Of a stretch of DNA of 64,000 nucleotides, positions 1 to 8,708 are shown in pieces. Numbering within the stretch: position 1 is the first letter of the stretch; each line of letters starts with the position of its first letter. The translations under genes and the position numbers were made by a program. The notes under the pieces are model-generated. The model was not told the DNA's origin. It saw only the letters and a program-made list of their open reading frames with translations, and did not search any database. The stretch is from CAWKKW01 sp963850345 (GTDB lineage: Bacteria > Acidobacteriota > Terriglobia > Terriglobales > Acidobacteriaceae): contig CAWKKW010000005.1 of assembly GCA_963850345.1 (NCBI GenBank), positions 186,001-250,000 of the forward strand, in the 5' to 3' direction.

Positions 1-1149
1 CTCGCCCATCAGGTCTTTGCGATTGATCAGCAGCAGCATGAAGATGATCACCAGCGGCAACAGAATTCCGTTCAACACCTGTGACAGGATGGTGACCGCC
101 ACCAGTTGCGAATTGGGGATGAAGATGACCATCGCCGCCCCGCCCGCAATGAGCAGCGTGTAGAGCCAGTAGAAAACTGGAGCTTCTTTGAAATCCTTGT
201 CGAGCCCGGATTCGAGGCCCAGTCCTTCACACACCGTATAGGCCGTCGACAACGGTAGGATGGAAGCCGCGAATAGCGAAGCGTTGAACAGGCCGAAGGC
301 AAACAGCAGGAACGCATACTGCCCGGCCAACGGCTTCATGGCTTCGGCCGCGTCGGAAGCTTCCTGGATCGCACCCAGACCGTGCACCCATAGAGTCGCG
401 GCGCAGGCCACAATGATGAACCACGCCACAATATCAGTGAAGAACGACCCGATGATCACATCCAGGCGGGAGGCCGCGTAGTTCTTTACGCTGATGCCCT
501 TCTCGACCACGGACGATTGCAGGTAAAACTGCATCCACGGTGCGATCGTTGTACCGATCACCCCGATCACCATGTAGAGGTAGCCCTTCTGACTCCATGC
601 GCTCCTGGGCGGAAGCTGTATGGTCGATACCCAGGCACGATGCCAACTCGGCCCCGAGAGTACGCCCGCGACGATGTACGCGATGTAAAAGACAGAGGCG
701 GTGAGAAAGACCTTTTCGACCCCCTTGTAATCTCCCTTCACCACCAGCAGCCATACCAGCAGCGCGCATACGGGGACGGAGATGTACTTGCTCAGGTGAA
801 AGAGCTGCAGACTTCCGGCGATGCCGGAGAACTCGGCGATCACGTTGCCGAAGTTCACCACCACCAGCAGAATCATGGTGATCACCGTCATGCGCAGGCC
901 AAACTCTTCGCGGATGAGGTCGCTCAGCCCTTTGCCCGTCACGACGCCCATGCGTGCGCACATCTCCTGCACCACGATCAGCGCGAGAGTGATGGGAATA
1001 ATGGTCCAGAGGAGGGTGTAGCCGAACTGCGCACCTGCCTGCGAGTAGGTGAGGATGCCACCCGCATCGTTATCTACATTGGCGGTGATGAACCCCGGCC
1101 CCAGGATGGCGAGGAACAGCAGTATCCGGATTCTCCAGCGCTTGAGCAT
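1..1149 (-). CDS. NRAMP-related divalent metal (probably Mg2+) transporter, C-terminus cut by window edge
   Basis: About 383 residues are visible; the reading frame stays open to the left edge, so the end is missing. It starts at an ATG (1147-1149) and reads MLKRW..., then a hydrophobic first segment. The first helix carries DNDAGG (residues 26-31) where classical NRAMP Mn/Fe transporters have DPGN, and the sixth helix carries A203-P204-W205 where they have M-P-H. Loss of the methionine and of DPGN is the signature of the NRAMP-related Mg2+ transporter clade rather than of MntH; that assignment rests on family knowledge. The visible C-terminal part ends in a typical NRAMP helix (QVLNGILLPLVIIF). 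It lies 77 bp downstream of, and in the same direction as, a soluble MgtE-N/CBS protein, which supports a Mg2+ role. Substrate remains inferred. Confidence 0.85.
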   Translation of the reverse strand, partial: MLKRWRIRILLFLAILGPGFITANVDNDAGGILTYSQAGAQFGYTLLWTIIPITLALIVVQEMCARMGVVTGKGLSDLIREEFGLRMTVITMILLVVVNFGNVIAEFSGIAGSLQLFHLSKYISVPVCALLVWLLVVKGDYKGVEKVFLTASVFYIAYIVAGVLSGPSWHRAWVSTIQLPPRSAWSQKGYLYMVIGVIGTTIAPWMQFYLQSSVVEKGISVKNYAASRLDVIIGSFFTDIVAWFIIVACAATLWVHGLGAIQEASDAAEAMKPLAGQYAFLLFAFGLFNASLFAASILPLSTAYTVCEGLGLESGLDKDFKEAPVFYWLYTLLIAGGAAMVIFIPNSQLVAVTILSQVLNGILLPLVIIFMLLLINRKDLMGE

Positions 1150-1226
1150 GCGAAAGATCGCTCTGTTTTCCTGAGGGAGGTGTCAAGGATGCGAAGTCCT
1201 CTGCCGAACATACCAGACCTGGATGC

Positions 1227-2483
1227 CTACTGTCCCGCACGCAGGAAGGCAATCACGTGATCGGGCTGGATCACTCCGACCAGCCGTCCAGTGTTGTTCA
1301 CCACCGGCAGTGCGCGCAGGTTGTACTTGTCAAATAACTCTGCCACATCCTGCTGGCGTGTATCCGCCGGGCAGGAGATGACGCGAGGCTCCGACAGGAC
1401 CGATACACGTGTCTCAGGTAACGCGAGCACCAGCCGCGCCAACGATACCGTGCCCTTCAACACCCCGGCCGGGTCGACCAGGTAAACCTCGGTTACGTTC
1501 TCCGGGTCGCCCTCAAAGCCGCGCAGCGCAGCCACCGCATCAGCAACCGTCGCTTCCATCGGCAAGCCGATAAACTCCGGAGTCATGCGGCCCGCCGCCG
1601 AATCCTCGCGGAACTCAAGCAGCTCTTCCACTTCCTGCCGCTCCTCGGGATTCATCTCCTCGAGAATCGCTCCGGAACGTTCGTCGGAGAGCCCGGCCAG
1701 CAGATCGGCGGCCGCGCTGGGGTCCATCTCTTCGACAATGCCGGCGGCCGTTTCCGAGTCAAGCGAGGCGACCAGTGACTTCTGCAGCTTGGGCTCAACC
1801 TCTTCCAGCGTCTCGGCGGCCACCTCTTCATCCAAAGTCGCAAAGATGGCGTGCCGCTCGGCAGGCGCCAGATCTTCGAGGATGTCGGCCAGATCGGAGG
1901 GGTGCAGCTGAGTCAAATTCTTGTGCTCGATGTTGAGCTTCACCCTCCTTGCCGGATCCACCTCGATCATGTCGACGAAGTCCCACGGAATGACGCTCGC
2001 AGGAAAGTGCCGCGAGAACGAGTCGAGGCTCTTCGGTGGCAGCACGCCCTGAAAGATGCGCCGCACCGCGCCACGAAGTCCTACCTCTACTTCGCGCACC
2101 CGCAGGTCTAGCACCTGGTCGTGCGCGAACCACTGCAGGTCCACATCATTCACGCGGACCACCTTGCGCCCGTGGACGTCGATGATCTGACGATCCAGCA
2201 GGTCCTGCCTGAGCAGGATGAACGTCTCGTCGTTGCGCAACTCTCTGGGAGACGCTCCTTCGCGAATCTCCAAAGTTCCACTTGGGGTGGGAAAGACATC
2301 CTTCGCCGCAACCAACTGCACTCCCTGCCTGGTCTTGAAGACGATGCCCTGCACCAGGCCGGCTTCGGCTCCTGTGCCAACGGCTATATCTTTCAATTTG
2401 CCGCGAAGCTTGCCATGCACGTCGGTCACGGGCGTGCCAATCAACGAGGTGAGACCGCTCGGAAATGCCTGTTTGTCTCGCAT
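1227..2483 (-). CDS. PRC-barrel / MgtE N-domain / CBS-pair regulatory protein
   Basis: The protein has 418 residues from the chosen ATG at 2483, which has a good ribosome site (AGAGGGAAGC). The frame is open for 60 codons further upstream, but that stretch is low quality. The N-terminal ~100 residues look like a PRC-barrel module (PVTDVHGKLRGKLKDI), followed by a second PRC-like segment. Residues ~210-310 are the acidic helical repeat of the MgtE intracellular N domain (LHPSDLADILEDL; EEMDPSAAADLL), and ~310-418 are a CBS pair (AAGRMTPEFIGL; ALPVVNNTGRLVGVI). There is no MgtE membrane domain. MgtE N/CBS domains bind Mg2+ and gate the channel; here they are a stand-alone polypeptide next to an NRAMP-like transporter, so it probably acts as its Mg2+ sensor subunit (inference). 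Confidence 0.85.
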   Translation of the reverse strand: MRDKQAFPSGLTSLIGTPVTDVHGKLRGKLKDIAVGTGAEAGLVQGIVFKTRQGVQLVAAKDVFPTPSGTLEIREGASPRELRNDETFILLRQDLLDRQIIDVHGRKVVRVNDVDLQWFAHDQVLDLRVREVEVGLRGAVRRIFQGVLPPKSLDSFSRHFPASVIPWDFVDMIEVDPARRVKLNIEHKNLTQLHPSDLADILEDLAPAERHAIFATLDEEVAAETLEEVEPKLQKSLVASLDSETAAGIVEEMDPSAAADLLAGLSDERSGAILEEMNPEERQEVEELLEFREDSAAGRMTPEFIGLPMEATVADAVAALRGFEGDPENVTEVYLVDPAGVLKGTVSLARLVLALPETRVSVLSEPRVISCPADTRQQDVAELFDKYNLRALPVVNNTGRLVGVIQPDHVIAFLRAGQ

Positions 2484-2743
2484 GCTTCCCTCTTGACCGT
2501 TGTGGTTCTGGTAGTCGCCTGCCGATTTGGTTGCCGTGTACCGGTTGCAGTCTATCAGTGACCTTGCGGCCTGCCATTGCGGTGCCGACAGTAGGATGCT
2601 GCGGCGTTGCGCAGACGTGTTGCGGACGGCCGCAATCGTGCCTCGAGGTGCCGACAGCCACAACCTCAGCCCTGCTTCCGCTCTCTCATCAAGATCGATT
2701 TGCGCTACTTTGTCGACTTAGTGCGCGGAAGTGATTGCTGTGC

Positions 2744-2772
2744 TTGACATTGGTGGGTTCAGCAAGCAAACT
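2744..2772 (+). promoter_or_regulatory. Candidate sigma-70-type promoter for the anti-sigma/antagonist pair
   Basis: TTGACA at 2744-2749 is a perfect -35 box. A 17-nt spacer and CAAACT (2767-2772) give a weaker -10 box. It lies about 65 bp before the TTG start of the next gene. The rest of the 354-bp gap (2484-2837) between the divergent genes shows nothing else I can name. Confidence 0.4.
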
Positions 2773-2837
2773 GCCACAATACGGGGTCGACATTACTCCG
2801 GCGAGAAGTCGTCAATGTACCGGGCGAGGATTAGCAA

Positions 2838-3278
2838 TTGACGGAATCACAGGCAAGCCGGACCAGCTTTACGCTCCCATCTTCGCTGGAAAGCGTCGAC
2901 CGGGTCGAACAAACGGCAGAGGAACTGGCAAAGAAAGCTGGGGTAGATGAGGACGAGATCTACCGCATCACCATGGCCGTGCGAGAGGCAGCCGTCAACG
3001 CGGTGCTGCACGGCAACGCGTATGATCCGGACAAGGTCATCACCGCCACTTTTGAAAACACCGGCAACACGCTGGTGATCAAGATAACCGATCAAGGCAA
3101 AGGCCTCGATCCTGATACTCTCCCCGACCCGCTTGCGCCGGAAAATCTTCTTCGCGGTTCGGGCCGCGGCATCTTCCTCATTCGGTCGTTTATGGATGAG
3201 GTACACTTCAGGCAGTTACATCCCGGTACCGAACTAACCCTCATAAAACATCTGGGAACCGCGCAAACCGGCAGCTAA
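2838..3278 (+). CDS. Anti-sigma factor serine kinase (RsbW/SpoIIAB-type HATPase)
   Basis: This 146-aa protein has the compact ATP-binding fold of anti-sigma kinases: N box EAAVNAVLHGNAYD (residues ~51-64), G1 box DQGKGLDP (~82-89) and G2 box GSGRGIFLI (~106-114). Such proteins bind a sigma factor or other target and phosphorylate a STAS-domain antagonist. The STAS partner is the next gene, 13 bp downstream. The start is a TTG at 2838 with GAGGA 8 nt upstream; no better ATG exists near the domain. No partner sigma factor is encoded next door, so the target is unknown. Confidence 0.88.
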   Translation: MTESQASRTSFTLPSSLESVDRVEQTAEELAKKAGVDEDEIYRITMAVREAAVNAVLHGNAYDPDKVITATFENTGNTLVIKITDQGKGLDPDTLPDPLAPENLLRGSGRGIFLIRSFMDEVHFRQLHPGTELTLIKHLGTAQTGS

Positions 3279-3291
3279 GGAGGACTTCTAC

Positions 3292-3639
3292 GTGAGCATG
3301 AAAGTGAGCACCCGTCAGGTAGACGGCATAACCATTCTGGATCTCAGCGGACGCATCACACTCGGCGAAGGCAGTGTGCAGTTGCGCGATGGTGTTCGGG
3401 ACCTCCTGTCCAAAGGTTCCAAGCACATCCTGCTGAACCTGGGTGACGTGAATTACATCGACAGCTCGGGCATTGGAGAACTGGTGAGCGCGTACACCAC
3501 CGTTCGCAACCAGGGCGGCGAACTTAAGCTGTTGAACCTGACCAAGAAGGTTCACGACCTATTGCAGATCACCAAGCTCTACACTGTTTTCGACATCAAG
3601 GACGACGAAGCCAGCGCCATCGCCTCCTTCAAGTCGTAA
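3292..3639 (+). CDS. Anti-sigma factor antagonist (STAS domain, RsbV/SpoIIAA-type)
   Basis: 115 residues forming a single STAS domain. The phosphorylatable serine sits in NYIDSSGIGEL (~62-72), the site that the cognate kinase modifies to switch binding off. The GTG at 3292 is chosen over the ATG at 3298 because AGGAGG lies 8 nt before the GTG. It is co-transcribed with the kinase gene just upstream and followed by a strong terminator, so the two genes form a self-contained switch unit. Confidence 0.92.
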   Translation: MSMKVSTRQVDGITILDLSGRITLGEGSVQLRDGVRDLLSKGSKHILLNLGDVNYIDSSGIGELVSAYTTVRNQGGELKLLNLTKKVHDLLQITKLYTVFDIKDDEASAIASFKS

Positions 3640-3654
3640 GCTTCAAATGGGACA

Positions 3655-3684
3655 AAAGGCTGCCATATTCAGGCAGCCTTTTTC
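3655..3684 (+). terminator. Rho-independent terminator after the STAS gene
   Basis: Perfect 10-bp stem AAAGGCTGCC (3655-3664) / GGCAGCCTTT (3672-3681), a 7-nt loop, then a T run. It ends the kinase/antagonist operon. Confidence 0.9.
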
Positions 3685-3796
3685 GTGTCCTGAGCCTGTT
3701 CCTGACCTGGATTTCTCGCGCGAACCGCGCGCCCTTCGCTTCCCGAGCTGTGCTCGCAAGACACCCATTGCAGGCGCGTCTTTGCAACTCGCCAAA

Positions 3797-3889
3797 TCAG
3801 TTGGCGTATTTGTTGATCAACACCACGGTCAAGATCACCACGGCAATCGCAACAACGGCACCCAGCGCACTCGCCACAATTAAACTCAT
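3797..3889 (-). CDS. 30-aa single-pass membrane peptide
   Basis: A very short ORF: MSLIVASALGAVVAIAVV, then ILTVVLINKYAN and a stop. It has an excellent ribosome site (GGAGGAGACG directly before the ATG). Residues 3-25 form one uninterrupted hydrophobic helix, and the C-terminus is short and polar. It is transcribed away from terC, with ~220 bp between the starts. I know no family for it; the strong ribosome site plus a clean transmembrane segment makes it a credible small protein. Its stop lies ~115 bp from the convergent terminator of the STAS gene. Confidence 0.6.
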   Translation of the reverse strand: MSLIVASALGAVVAIAVVILTVVLINKYAN

Positions 3890-4108
3890 CGTCTCCTCCA
3901 GCTCTTCCTGTTCCCCTGCGCGGTCCAACGGCTTCCAAGCGAGCCTTAAGTCCGCGGCACAGCGGAACAGTTGAGATTAGGTCAAGGCGAGAGAACCCGC
4001 CGTGACTGCTGTCACTTCGATTGAGCCTGTCCAAAGCGACATCCTGCTGTTCTCGTATCTTGCACAATCCACCAGCATGGCCACGCAGTAGCCGGGCGCC
4101 ACGAGCAG

Positions 4109-5053
4109 ATGAATTACGATCGAAGCATGATCGCCGGAACACCGCTCTCGTGGTGGATTGCCTTTCACTGTTTCGTCGGCGTCCTGCTCTTCGTCGATCT
4201 GGTTGTCCTGCAGCGCCTGCACCATGTGCTGCCGAGATGGTTGAGCGCGGCCTGGACCGTCATTCTGGTGGTGCTCGCGGCCGGCTTCACCCTGCTGCTG
4301 GCACACCTGTTGGGCAGGCAATCGGCGCTGGAGTTCGCCTCCGGCTACCTGATTGAGAGTTCCCTCAGCGTCGACAATCTTTTTGTCTTCCTGATGATGT
4401 TTCGCGCGCTCGGGCTGGACCACAACGATCAGAGGCGCGTGCTGCTATGGGGCGTGCTCGGCGCCATCGTGATGCGGGCCATCTTCATCGCCACCGGCGT
4501 TTCGCTGCTGGCACGCTTCGAATGGATCCAGTATGTGTTTGGAGCATTTCTGCTCTTCGCCTCCGTGCGGCTGCTCAGCCATAGCCCCGGCACAGAGAAG
4601 CCCTCAAGGTCGCTGCAATGGTTCCAGCGCAAAATCTTATCGCGAACGTCCCCAGCCGACGCAGGCAGCAGCCATCAGGCGCTTCGCGGTCCGGCCTTTC
4701 TGCTGGTCATCGCGGCGGTGGAGATTACCGACTTGATCTTTGCGCTCGATTCGATCCCGGCGGTCCTGGCCATCACGCGCCATCCCTTCCTGGTCTACAC
4801 CTCGAACATCTTCGCCATACTTGGGCTACGGTCGCTGTTCTTTGTCTTGTCGGGATTGCTGGACCGCATGCGCCTGCTGCACTACGGCCTCGGTGCGATC
4901 CTCGCTTTCGTCGCAGTAAAGATGCTCACCACGCACTGGTTCACGGTGCCGGTAGGCGTCTCGCTGGCGGTGATCCTGGTGATCCTGGCCATCTGCGTCG
5001 TGGGCTCCTTGATTCAGAACAAGAGGCATCCGCTACCGAAAGCTTCGACGTAG
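4109..5053 (+). CDS. TerC-family integral membrane protein
   Basis: This 314-aa protein has about nine hydrophobic helices. TerC hallmarks are clear: IESSLSVDNLFVF (~93-105), IVMRAIFI, EITDLIFALDSIPAVLAIT (~204-222) and YTSNIFAILGLRSL. The acidic residues in the two membrane motifs (SVDN, ALDS) are those proposed to bind metal. Members of the family (Alx/MeeF/TerC) export Mn2+ or assist metalation of secreted proteins. The start ATG at 4109 lacks a strong ribosome site; a second ATG follows 6 codons later. No yybP-ykoY leader was recognised upstream. Confidence 0.9.
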   Translation: MNYDRSMIAGTPLSWWIAFHCFVGVLLFVDLVVLQRLHHVLPRWLSAAWTVILVVLAAGFTLLLAHLLGRQSALEFASGYLIESSLSVDNLFVFLMMFRALGLDHNDQRRVLLWGVLGAIVMRAIFIATGVSLLARFEWIQYVFGAFLLFASVRLLSHSPGTEKPSRSLQWFQRKILSRTSPADAGSSHQALRGPAFLLVIAAVEITDLIFALDSIPAVLAITRHPFLVYTSNIFAILGLRSLFFVLSGLLDRMRLLHYGLGAILAFVAVKMLTTHWFTVPVGVSLAVILVILAICVVGSLIQNKRHPLPKAST

Positions 5054-5124
5054 ATAGTAGTAGACCGTCGTGGGAACGTAGAGACAGTGACGAGGGGGGC
5101 CGGATCAGCGATCGTCGAACGCTC

Positions 5125-6708
5125 TCATGCGTGTACGGGGAGAGCTTCGAACTCCACTGCTTCGCCCTGCCGCACAACAGAGTGCCTCGCGTATTGAGCG
5201 TCGTCGCGCTTGGGAAAGTCGAGCCGGTAATGTGCGCCGCGGCTCTCTTCTCTGGCCAGGGCCGACGCGACCACTAATCTGGCAATCGTGTGAAGATTGC
5301 GCAACTCCAACGAATCGCGATCTGTCGATTGCGGCAGCGCCGCACCGATCCGCTCCAATTCGCTCTCAGCCTCCCGCAATAAGCTGGATTCGCGCAGCAG
5401 CCCAGCCTTCTCCCACATCAAGTGTTGCAGATTCTTGAGCACCTTCGGGACTTCCTGGGCACGCTGCGCATGCTCTGTAGAGACCGATTGGGTCTTTGCA
5501 ATGGGTGCAGGAGGTTCCTCTCTCATGGTAGACGCTGCGCGAGCGCCAAAGACAAGCCCCTCGAGCAGTGAGTTACTGGCCAGCCGATTGGCGCCATGTA
5601 CGCCAGTGCAGGCTGCCTCGCCCGCTGCGTAGAGCCTCGGCAACGAGGCGCGCCCATTCACGTCTGTGGAGACGCCGCCCATCAGGTAATGAGCCGCGGG
5701 TCGCACGGGAATGAGGTCGCGCCCCAACTCCAGCCCATACTGTTTCAGAAACGCGGAAATACCCGGAAAGCGCTCGGTGAGATTCAGACCGGAGACATGG
5801 CGCATGTCAAGGTACACAAGACGCGTTTCGCCTGGGCCATTGCCCAGACCTTCCCGGGTGATCGCGCGAGCGACGACATCCCGCGGCGCCAGCTCCAGTT
5901 GGGGATGATAACGCTCCATGAATCGCTCGCCGCGGTCGTTGCGCAGATACGCACCCTCGCCGCGCAACGCCTCCGACAGCAGGAATCGCGGGGCACCCGG
6001 CATGCTGAAGGCTGTGGGATGGAACTGGTAGAACTCCATATCGGAGATCACAGCGCCTGCGCGATACGCCATCGCAATGCCGTCACCGGTCGCGACCAAA
6101 GGATTCGTTGTGTCGCTATACACTTGCCCCGCCCCACCGCTGGCCAGCAGCACAGCGCGCGCGCGGGTCTCCGACACCTGGCCATCGCGTTCCAGGAAGC
6201 GAAGGCCTGTTACCTCGCCATCGTCCACAAGAAGATCGATGCAGGTAGTCCATTCCTTAAGCGTGATGGAGGGGATCGACTTGGCCTTGGCCAGCAGCGA
6301 ACGGCCAATCTCCGCGCCTGTCGCATCGCCGCGAGCGTGCAGAATGCGGGATCGGCTATGCGCGCCTTCCCGAGTCAACATCAGCTCGCCATCTTTACGA
6401 TCGAAACCAGTTCCCCACGCCAGCAGTTCTTCCACTCTGCGCGGTCCTTCTTCTACCAGCACCATCGCGGCTTCGCGATTCACCAGTCCATCGCCAGCCT
6501 GGACCGTGTCGTCCAGATGAAGGGAGACATCTTCTCCCCCGCCCATAGCGACTGCGATGCCGCCTTGCGCGTAGTGCGTATTCGATTCGTCCAGAGCTTC
6601 CTTGGTTAGGACCAATACCCTGCCAGACTCGGACAACGAAATGGCTGCCCGCAAGCCTGCGATTCCAGCGCCCACCACCAGGAAGTCCGTCTCGTGCGGA
6701 ATGCCCAT
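5125..6708 (-). CDS. nadB: L-aspartate oxidase
   Basis: 527 residues, the normal length. The N-terminus has the FAD-binding VVGAGIAGLRAA (~11-22), then THYAQGGIAVAM, the capping-domain EFYQFHPTAF and RGEGAYLRN, and RPAAHYLMGGVSTD before the second FAD segment (HGANRLASNSLLEGLVFG). The C-terminal helical domain is intact. It oxidises aspartate to iminoaspartate, the first step of de novo NAD synthesis; nadA and nadC are not in the window. The gene is divergent from aroB, and the two starts are only 72 bp apart if aroB begins at 6781. It converges on terC. Confidence 0.95.
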   Translation of the reverse strand: MGIPHETDFLVVGAGIAGLRAAISLSESGRVLVLTKEALDESNTHYAQGGIAVAMGGGEDVSLHLDDTVQAGDGLVNREAAMVLVEEGPRRVEELLAWGTGFDRKDGELMLTREGAHSRSRILHARGDATGAEIGRSLLAKAKSIPSITLKEWTTCIDLLVDDGEVTGLRFLERDGQVSETRARAVLLASGGAGQVYSDTTNPLVATGDGIAMAYRAGAVISDMEFYQFHPTAFSMPGAPRFLLSEALRGEGAYLRNDRGERFMERYHPQLELAPRDVVARAITREGLGNGPGETRLVYLDMRHVSGLNLTERFPGISAFLKQYGLELGRDLIPVRPAAHYLMGGVSTDVNGRASLPRLYAAGEAACTGVHGANRLASNSLLEGLVFGARAASTMREEPPAPIAKTQSVSTEHAQRAQEVPKVLKNLQHLMWEKAGLLRESSLLREAESELERIGAALPQSTDRDSLELRNLHTIARLVVASALAREESRGAHYRLDFPKRDDAQYARHSVVRQGEAVEFEALPVHA

Positions 6709-6780
6709 CCTTTGAGCGTATCACCGTGCAAACCCGCTTTGCAGGTGCAGCGTGTTCCAGCCTCAGGAGCCATGCTGCCA

Positions 6781-7908
6781 ATGCGATACGATGAAAGCAA
6801 CGTGAGAAACATCCCAGTCAAGACCAGTTCAGCAGAATATGTCGTCACCGTTGGCGATGGCCTTCTCGCTTCCCTACACCGGCGAATTCAAGCCGTCGGC
6901 GGCGGCCGCCAGCGTCGCGCCTTTGTGCTGACCTCGCCGCAGATCTGGTCTTTGTGGAAAGACCACTTCCTCGAGTCGTTTCCCATGGAGAATGAACCCA
7001 CAGTTCTCTTTCTAGCTCCGGGCGAGGAACACAAGCGGCTACGGAGCGTGGAGCGTCTCGCGTCGGAACTTGCCGACTGCCGCGCCGATCGTTCTTCGCT
7101 GCTGATTGCCTTTGGCGGTGGCATTGTGGGCGACGTGGGAGGATTTCTGGCGGCCATCTACATGCGCGGGATCGACTACATCCAGATCCCAAGCACGTTG
7201 CTTGCCCAGGTCGACTCCTCGGTCGGCGGTAAGACCGGCGTGAACCTCTCGTCGGGCAAGAACCTCATCGGCAGCTTTCACCAGCCGCGAGCCGTGCTGG
7301 CCGATGTCGCCCTGCTGCAGACGCTGCCGGAACGTGAGCTGCGCGCCGGCCTCTTCGAGAGCGTGAAGGCCGGAATCATTCGCGACGCCAGGTTGTTCGC
7401 ATTCATGGAACGCAATGCGGAAGCCATCCTGGCCCGTGATCCGCGGGCCCTTGAACAGGTCGTGTCTGCCTCGGTCCGCATGAAAGCCGAAGTGGTCGGG
7501 ATTGATGAGTTCGAGACCGGGTTGCGCATGATCCTGAACCTGGGCCACACGCTCGGCCACGGCATCGAAGCGGCAACACGATACCGCAAGCTGCTGCATG
7601 GAGAAGCCGTGGCGTGGGGCATGATTGCCGCCACCCGACTCGGATTGAAGCGCGGCACCGTCACGCCAGCACAATGCACTCGAATCGAGCGGATCATCCA
7701 TCGCTACGGTCCGCTGCCGGCGTTCAAAGTGTCGATCGACCGCCTGCTGCAGGCCACAGGCCGTGATAAGAAGAACCGCGCTGGAGTTCGCCGCTTCGTC
7801 TTGCCCGCGGGCATCGGCAACGCAGTGGTGGCGGAAGATGTAACCGACGCGGAGCTGATTTCGACTGCCGAATTCCTGCTGAGAGCCGCCGCTCAGCCCG
7901 GAATCTGA
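6781..7908 (+). CDS. aroB: 3-dehydroquinate synthase
   Basis: 375 residues from the ATG at 6781. An upstream ATG at 6694 would overlap nadB on the other strand and adds 29 unlikely residues; an ATG at 6772 and a GTG at 6802 are other options. Motifs are typical: FGGGIVGDVGGFLAA (NAD binding), QIPSTLLAQVDSSVGGKTGVN, the metal-ligand glutamate in AGLFESVKAGII, and the zinc histidines in LGHTLGHGIEA and LHGEAV. It converts DAHP to dehydroquinate in the shikimate pathway; aroC lies 6 kb away. The next gene starts 4 bp after its stop, so the two are co-transcribed. Confidence 0.95.
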   Translation: MRYDESNVRNIPVKTSSAEYVVTVGDGLLASLHRRIQAVGGGRQRRAFVLTSPQIWSLWKDHFLESFPMENEPTVLFLAPGEEHKRLRSVERLASELADCRADRSSLLIAFGGGIVGDVGGFLAAIYMRGIDYIQIPSTLLAQVDSSVGGKTGVNLSSGKNLIGSFHQPRAVLADVALLQTLPERELRAGLFESVKAGIIRDARLFAFMERNAEAILARDPRALEQVVSASVRMKAEVVGIDEFETGLRMILNLGHTLGHGIEAATRYRKLLHGEAVAWGMIAATRLGLKRGTVTPAQCTRIERIIHRYGPLPAFKVSIDRLLQATGRDKKNRAGVRRFVLPAGIGNAVVAEDVTDAELISTAEFLLRAAAQPGI

Positions 7909-7911
7909 ACC

Positions 7912-8649
7912 ATGCCTGCCTCAGGAGCCCAGCCCACCGGCACCAGCAACGAGCAGAGCGCTGCCGCCGCCGTGCGGGAGATGTTCGACAGCATCGCACC
8001 CCGTTACGACCTGCTCAACCACGTACTCTCGTGCAACATCGATCGCCTGTGGTGGTGGCGCACGGCGCGGCGGTTCCGCTTGATTCTGGCGCGGCCAGAA
8101 GCAGTGGTTCTCGACGTCTGCTGCGGTACTGGCGACATGACCATGGCCCTGCTGCGACGGCGTCCCAAAGACGGAAGGCCAGTGCTTGCCGCCGACTTCG
8201 CGCACCAGATGCTGGTGCGGGGTGCAGCCAAGTTCCGAGGACGCGCAGCAGTTGCGATCGAGGCCGACGCGCTGCATCTGCCCCTGCAAAACGGAACGGT
8301 GGATCTGCTGACCACGGCCTTCGGTTTTCGCAACCTCGCCAACTACCGCGCAGGATTGGAGGAGTTCCATCGCGTGCTTCGGCCGGGAGGTGAACTGGGG
8401 ATTCTCGACTTCAGCGAACCGGAGGGCCTGCTTGGCAGACTCTACGCGTTCTACTTCCGCAAAGTTCTGCCCGCCATCGGTTCTCGCCTCTCCGGTGTCA
8501 GCGGGCCTTACGTTTATCTGCCGTCGTCCGTAGAGCAGTTCCCGCGGCCGGCACAGATGCTTGAGATTCTGCGCTCAGTAGGCTTTCAAGAGGTGTCGTG
8601 GACGCCCTACAGCTTCGGAATCGCAGGCCTCTATCGCGCAGTGCGATAG
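7912..8649 (+). CDS. menG: Demethylmenaquinone (UbiE/MenG-type) C-methyltransferase
   Basis: 245 residues of a class I SAM methyltransferase. The UbiE signatures are complete: YDLLNHVLS near the start, the SAM loop DVCCGTGDMT (~69-78), TTAFGFRNLANY (~124-135) and HRVLRPGGELGILDFSEP. It performs the last step of menaquinone synthesis (and possibly ubiquinone; menaquinone is assumed for an acidobacterium). It follows aroB by 4 bp, which links quinone maturation to the chorismate supply. The predicted protein ends normally. Confidence 0.9.
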   Translation: MPASGAQPTGTSNEQSAAAAVREMFDSIAPRYDLLNHVLSCNIDRLWWWRTARRFRLILARPEAVVLDVCCGTGDMTMALLRRRPKDGRPVLAADFAHQMLVRGAAKFRGRAAVAIEADALHLPLQNGTVDLLTTAFGFRNLANYRAGLEEFHRVLRPGGELGILDFSEPEGLLGRLYAFYFRKVLPAIGSRLSGVSGPYVYLPSSVEQFPRPAQMLEILRSVGFQEVSWTPYSFGIAGLYRAVR

Positions 8650-8708
8650 AGCCTGACCCCCTTCCGCGCTGGCACGGTACGCTACCGCAGTTGTAGGCTA
8701 GAGGAGCC

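Noticed and set aside
3890..4108. yybP-ykoY manganese riboswitch before terC
   Set aside because: The conserved elements of that aptamer could not be found.
5596..6609. Long plus-strand ORF of 337 codons
   Set aside because: Complete overlap with nadB on the other strand; the amino-acid pattern has no family features, typical of GC-rich mirror frames.
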